9,125 nt of DNA from Gammaproteobacteria bacterium (lineage in GTDB: Bacteria > Pseudomonadota > Gammaproteobacteria > Steroidobacterales > Steroidobacteraceae): contig JAQGOE010000278.1 of NCBI GenBank assembly GCA_028293725.1, positions 1-9,125 on the forward strand. The letters run 5' to 3'. Below are positions 5,883 to 9,125 of this stretch, piece after piece. Each line of letters starts with the position of its first letter. The first letter of the stretch is position 1. Position numbers and translations under genes: made by a program. The notes below the pieces were generated by a model. It saw only the letters and a list, made by a program, of their open reading frames with translations, searched no databases and was not told the DNA's origin.

Positions 5883-6935
5883 TCACGGTAACGGCCGGAA
5901 TACGGCCACGCGCGCTCGAGCGACCAGCCCGGCGTAGCCGACGTAGACCCAGTGTGTTGCCGGGTCAACCGCCAGGGTGTGCGCACCGTAGTGCAGGCTG
6001 ATGGAATCGATCTGATGGTAGGTGTCAGGGGTGTCCTGTTGAAATGCCACCAGCACCCCGGATTTTCCCGTGGTGTACAGGCGCCGTAATTTCGGGTCGT
6101 AAGCGACCGAATCGGGGCCTCCACCGATGGGGAAGGTCTTGATGACCTGCCGCTTGTTGAGGTCAAAGATCGCCAGTGTGGCGTTGTGCGCGCAGACGAC
6201 GAACAAGCGGCGCTCGGGCTCGTCCAGCGCCATGCCTGAGGGACCGGAGCACCCGGTAAGCTGCCATCTTTGCACCACCTCGCGCTTCGACAGGTCCACC
6301 GCCGCGACGGTGTTCGTGTCCTCCAGGTTCTGATATAACAGCCCGGCACTCGCGTCCCACGCAGCGAATTCCGCCTTGCTGCCCAGCGGAATCGTGGCGA
6401 CGACGAGCCGGGTCGCCGGATCGATCACCGTGGCCGCCATCGCATCGCCGCTGGCAACATAGACGAGCTTGTCCAGCGGGTCATAGAAAATCCCGTCCGG
6501 ATCTTCGGCCACCTGAATGTGCTGCACCAGTTTCATGCTGTCAGGGTTGAAGATGTCGACAGTGTTCTCTTCGCTGCGCGACACGTAGGCGAGCTTGCTC
6601 GTGGGATCGATGACGACGCCGTGGCTAGCCGGCACCGACTCGAATGTCGACACGTCTGACTCGCTCGGGACCGTGCCATCGCGCAAGGCAATTCTGTAGA
6701 CGCTCCCCGTGCTCTCGTCAGTGACGAACAGACGTTTGCCGTCAATCGTCAGATAATCGAGTACGGTCAGCGTCGCGCCCTTGGGCAGCAACACATAGCC
6801 TTTGAATTCGAGGTGCTGCCCACCACTGGGCCTGCCCGGGTAGATGAGCCAGAACAGAGCAACACCGGCGACCGCTACGAGTCCCGCCAGAATCCACAGA
6901 ACGATCTTTATGACTTTTTTAATTAACGGAGACAT
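5883..6935 (-). CDS. Membrane-anchored beta-propeller protein (YVTN-type repeats)
   Basis: The 350-residue protein begins at ATG 6935, supported by GGAAGG 5 bases upstream and by a proper N-terminus: two lysines, then a hydrophobic helix (residues about 9-32, IVLWILAGLVAVAGVALFWL) that is a signal anchor or uncleaved signal peptide. The open frame extends 80 codons further upstream but overlaps the transporter gene in another frame, so it is not used. The rest (about 45-346) is made of six or seven beta-propeller blades with repeated patterns such as VVIDPTSKLAYVSR (107-120), IFYDPLDKLVYVAS (149-162), MALDEPERRLFVVC (235-248), VAYDPKLRRLYTTG (277-290) and LAVDPATHWVYVGY (321-334). These resemble YVTN/NHL-like quinoprotein propellers, without a visible enzyme motif. 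It likely sits in the periplasm as a binding or scaffold protein. It is the second gene of an operon, 17 bases after the MMPL transporter, which suggests it aids that transporter. Confidence 0.9.
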   Translation of the reverse strand: MSPLIKKVIKIVLWILAGLVAVAGVALFWLIYPGRPSGGQHLEFKGYVLLPKGATLTVLDYLTIDGKRLFVTDESTGSVYRIALRDGTVPSESDVSTFESVPASHGVVIDPTSKLAYVSRSEENTVDIFNPDSMKLVQHIQVAEDPDGIFYDPLDKLVYVASGDAMAATVIDPATRLVVATIPLGSKAEFAAWDASAGLLYQNLEDTNTVAAVDLSKREVVQRWQLTGCSGPSGMALDEPERRLFVVCAHNATLAIFDLNKRQVIKTFPIGGGPDSVAYDPKLRRLYTTGKSGVLVAFQQDTPDTYHQIDSISLHYGAHTLAVDPATHWVYVGYAGLVARARVAVFRPLP

Positions 6936-6952
6936 TGCGTCCTTCCAGGATC

Positions 6953-9064
6953 TCAGTGGGGAGTCGAACGGGCCGGGAGGTAGCGGACCAAACCTGCGGG
7001 CATCCACCAGTTCCACCGGCCCATGAGTGAAACGAGAGCGGGTACCAGCAATGTCCTGATGATCACAGCGTCCATGATCACCCCGGCGGCCAGGGTGGTG
7101 GATGAGATCTTGACGATTTGATTCGGATCGATGCTGAGCGATAGGAAAGTGATCATGAGAATCAGTGCCGCACACGTCACCAACCTTCCGGTTCGGGCAA
7201 GACCGAGCACGATCGCCTCGTCGGTCGATCTGGTTCGCTCGTATTCTTCGCTGATACGCGCCAGGACAAAGACCTCGTAGTCCATGGAGAGCCCGAAGAG
7301 AGAGGCGAAGACTACAGTCGGGATCCAGGCCCTGATGGCATCCGTCGCGGGTACCCCGTAGATCAGCGACGATCCGTGGCCGAGTTGCCAGAAGAAGACC
7401 ATGAATCCAAATGCCGATCCCAGCGAAACGACATTCAACACAACTGCCTTGACCGGCAGGACGATGGAGCGCAAGGAGCGCACGAGAATGATCAGAGTAA
7501 CGAGACTGACTACGATGAGCAGTAGCGGAAACGAGCCGTATACGGCGTGTGTGAAGGACACGTCCTCGGCCGTCGCCCCGCCGACGTCCGCCGCCCCGCC
7601 GGGCAGACCGGCGAGACGCTCTCGTAATCTGGATACAATCGCCTTTCCTTCCGCGAGGCTGCCTTCGGCGCGCGGTATTACCGTCAGCAATGCGTCGGAT
7701 CCCCGCCGGAATGACGAATTGTCCGCGCTGATGACTGCATATACGCCCGGTGTGTCCTTCGCAAGGGCCGTGGCCTGATGCACCGCTGCCTCTCCACCGT
7801 GAGTCATGACATAGATGGGGAAATCCACCGCGCTGGGAATGCCATTCGCCTCCAACTCATGGAACGCGGCCGCGGCCGGGCCGACTTGCGAAAGCGACCC
7901 GATCAGCGGCTCGCCTGTCTTCATCGAGAATACGGGTACCGTCGTCAGGGCAACGACGAGCAGTCCGGCGACGGCCGCCGCCCATCGATGGCGCAGAACG
8001 AATCGGGCCCAGGCCTCCCATGCGCGGCTGTAGGTCGTGGCAGCGCGCGGCCAGAGAGAGAACCTGTCGAGTGCCGGCCCGACCACTGCCAGGCACACCG
8101 GCAGCAACGTCACGGCGACACAGACCGCTATGAGCGGAATCAACATCCCGCCGTAACCGACGCTTCTCAGGAAAGGAACCGGCAAAACACCCAGGGACAG
8201 TAATCCCACCGCCGTGGTGAGTCCGCTCAACACAACGGCGCGCCCCGCGCTCTGCGTCGCCTTGAGAACCGCTTCCTCGTTGCTCAGGCCGTTGCCACGC
8301 TCCTCGCGCCACCGCACGACAATGATCAGGGAGAAGTCGATCGCGATGCCCAGACTCAACAGCACTACCATGTACTCGACGAAATAGCTCACCGATACCA
8401 CGTAAGTGAGGCCGAGGACGCACAGAAACGTAACGCAGATTGCGGGTATCGCCATCAGGATGGGAAGAATCGCGACAGGCGAGCCGTAAACGAGGAATAG
8501 CGCCACCAGCGCCAGCGTCGCGCCGAACAACATGCCCTTGAGCAAGTTGGCGCGATTCGGTCCCGCGTTCGATAGCAACTGCGCGAAGCCCGTCAGCGTC
8601 ATACTACAGCCGGGTGGCACCGCGGCGGCAATCGCGGGTCCCACATGACCTTCCACGTGCAGCCCCGGCCCATAGTCGGGATTGGGTATGGAAATCAACG
8701 CCCAGGTGGCGCGTCCGCCGTCGAGGAGGAATATCGGGTCACGGGTGGTGGCGTAGTCCGAATAAATCAACGGACCGGCATGGTAGGCGGCCGCAAAGGT
8801 GTCGGCGGCCATTTTCTGGCCCTCGGGTGTTGCCATGGTGATTCCCGCAGGCAGGGTCAGCACCGGCAGCATGGATTCAAAGGCGGGATCCAGTCCAAAG
8901 CGCCTGGTGATCCGTAAGTTGGATTCGAATCCCGGTTCTCCGGGCGTGGTATACGTGTAATCCAACCGCGCGCCGATCTTTCCGACCGTGCCGATGCTGA
9001 TCCCACACAGCACAACCCAGGCGAGCGCCACCAGTAGCTTGTGCCGCAGAACAAATTTAATCAC
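6953..9064 (-). CDS. MMPL/RND-superfamily transporter
   Basis: This 703-residue inner-membrane protein has the MmpL/YdfJ layout: TM1 (about 9-27), a periplasmic domain (28-172), TM2-6 (about 175-330), TM7 (361-379), a second periplasmic domain (380-508) and TM8-12 (about 510-682). These are two 6-helix halves. Proton-relay motifs are visible in both halves: GIAIDFS (239-245, Asp243) in TM4 and GLSMDYE (591-597, Asp595-Tyr596) in TM10. The first half has Phe where MmpL3 has Tyr. The cytoplasmic RWREERG (251-257) and ARISEEYERT (602-611) follow each. Such proteins export lipids, hopanoids, siderophores or hydrophobic drugs using the proton gradient; the substrate is unknown here. The start is GTG 9064 with an upstream GGGGA at suitable spacing, and the N-terminus MIKFVLRHK is typical. 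No long C-terminal tail is present. It is the first gene of an operon with the propeller protein. Confidence 0.95.
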   Translation of the reverse strand: MIKFVLRHKLLVALAWVVLCGISIGTVGKIGARLDYTYTTPGEPGFESNLRITRRFGLDPAFESMLPVLTLPAGITMATPEGQKMAADTFAAAYHAGPLIYSDYATTRDPIFLLDGGRATWALISIPNPDYGPGLHVEGHVGPAIAAAVPPGCSMTLTGFAQLLSNAGPNRANLLKGMLFGATLALVALFLVYGSPVAILPILMAIPAICVTFLCVLGLTYVVSVSYFVEYMVVLLSLGIAIDFSLIIVVRWREERGNGLSNEEAVLKATQSAGRAVVLSGLTTAVGLLSLGVLPVPFLRSVGYGGMLIPLIAVCVAVTLLPVCLAVVGPALDRFSLWPRAATTYSRAWEAWARFVLRHRWAAAVAGLLVVALTTVPVFSMKTGEPLIGSLSQVGPAAAAFHELEANGIPSAVDFPIYVMTHGGEAAVHQATALAKDTPGVYAVISADNSSFRRGSDALLTVIPRAEGSLAEGKAIVSRLRERLAGLPGGAADVGGATAEDVSFTHAVYGSFPLLLIVVSLVTLIILVRSLRSIVLPVKAVVLNVVSLGSAFGFMVFFWQLGHGSSLIYGVPATDAIRAWIPTVVFASLFGLSMDYEVFVLARISEEYERTRSTDEAIVLGLARTGRLVTCAALILMITFLSLSIDPNQIVKISSTTLAAGVIMDAVIIRTLLVPALVSLMGRWNWWMPAGLVRYLPARSTPH

Positions 9065-9076
9065 TGAATCCCCTAT

Positions 9077-9102
9077 CCGCTCGCATCGACCACCGAGCGG
9101 AA
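9077..9102. promoter_or_regulatory. Inverted repeat TCCGCTCG-N10-CGAGCGGA, candidate operator for the transporter operon
   Basis: Perfect 8-base arms (9077-9084 and 9095-9102) with a 10-base spacer lie only 12 bases upstream of the GTG start of the MMPL gene. A palindrome of this length and position is typical of operators for TetR- or MarR-type repressors of efflux genes. It could instead form an RNA hairpin in the leader. No -35/-10 pair can be named with confidence in the remaining 23 bases, and the regulator gene, if any, lies outside the window. Confidence 0.5.
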
Positions 9103-9125
9103 ACAGGCAGCGATAAAAACAGAGG

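Noticed and set aside
5893..5907. Hairpin GGCCG-gaata-CGGCC after the CoA ligase stop, as a terminator
   Set aside because: The stem has only 5 pairs, no T-run follows on either strand, and it lies within the coding end of the propeller gene.
6936..7175. 80-codon upstream extension of the propeller gene
   Set aside because: It lies inside the transporter gene in another frame and is rich in His, Arg, Asp and Pro. The ATG at 6935 has a ribosome site and begins a proper membrane anchor.
1..9125. CRISPR array, tRNA, insertion sequence, phage or defence genes
   Set aside because: No regularly spaced repeats, tRNA-like cloverleaf, transposase, integrase or nuclease motifs were noticed on either strand.

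Overview
The window carries seven protein-coding genes, tightly packed with no long empty stretches. The base composition is high in GC, Shine-Dalgarno sites are mostly clear, and the gene families are typical of soil or water Proteobacteria that degrade fatty acids, terpenoids or steroids. I cannot name the genus. No rRNA, tRNA, CRISPR array, insertion sequence, integrase or toxin-antitoxin pair is visible, and codon and base use look even throughout.

Left part (1-2781, + strand): an AtuA-like DUF1446 protein and a small DUF4387 protein lie 4 bases apart. About 100 bases further on is a class II aldolase/adducin-fold protein with its own strong Shine-Dalgarno. DUF1446 and DUF4387 proteins are known as partners of unknown function around acyclic terpene and acyl-CoA breakdown. 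The aldolase-like protein keeps its three metal-binding histidines but appears to lack the catalytic glutamate of true fuculose aldolases.

Centre (2804-5873): a minus-strand gene encodes an N-terminal MerR/excisionase-type helix-turn-helix fused to a citrate-synthase fold. It is divergent from a plus-strand acyl-CoA synthetase (AMP-binding family). The shared 196-base gap holds a possible sigma70 promoter and several inverted repeats. By eye, all three catalytic residues of citrate synthase (His264, His305 and Asp362 in E. coli numbering) are replaced (Ser, Ser, Ala), while the CoA- and fold-supporting C-terminal segment remains. The most interesting reading is that this is a former enzyme turned CoA-thioester- or carboxylate-sensing transcription factor that controls the neighbouring CoA ligase, and perhaps the AtuA/DUF4387/aldolase genes. 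This is inference, but it is testable.

Right part (5883-9064, - strand): an MMPL/RND-family membrane transporter is followed 17 bases later by a membrane-anchored beta-propeller (YVTN-type repeat) protein, forming a two-gene operon. An 8+8-base inverted repeat just upstream of the transporter start is a candidate operator. The transporter may export a lipid or hydrophobic compound, and the propeller may be its periplasmic partner.

Overall the window looks like an accessory catabolic island: activation of an acid to a CoA thioester, poorly characterised processing proteins, a candidate pseudo-enzyme regulator, and a lipid-type efflux pair. All alignments to families were done by eye from memory.
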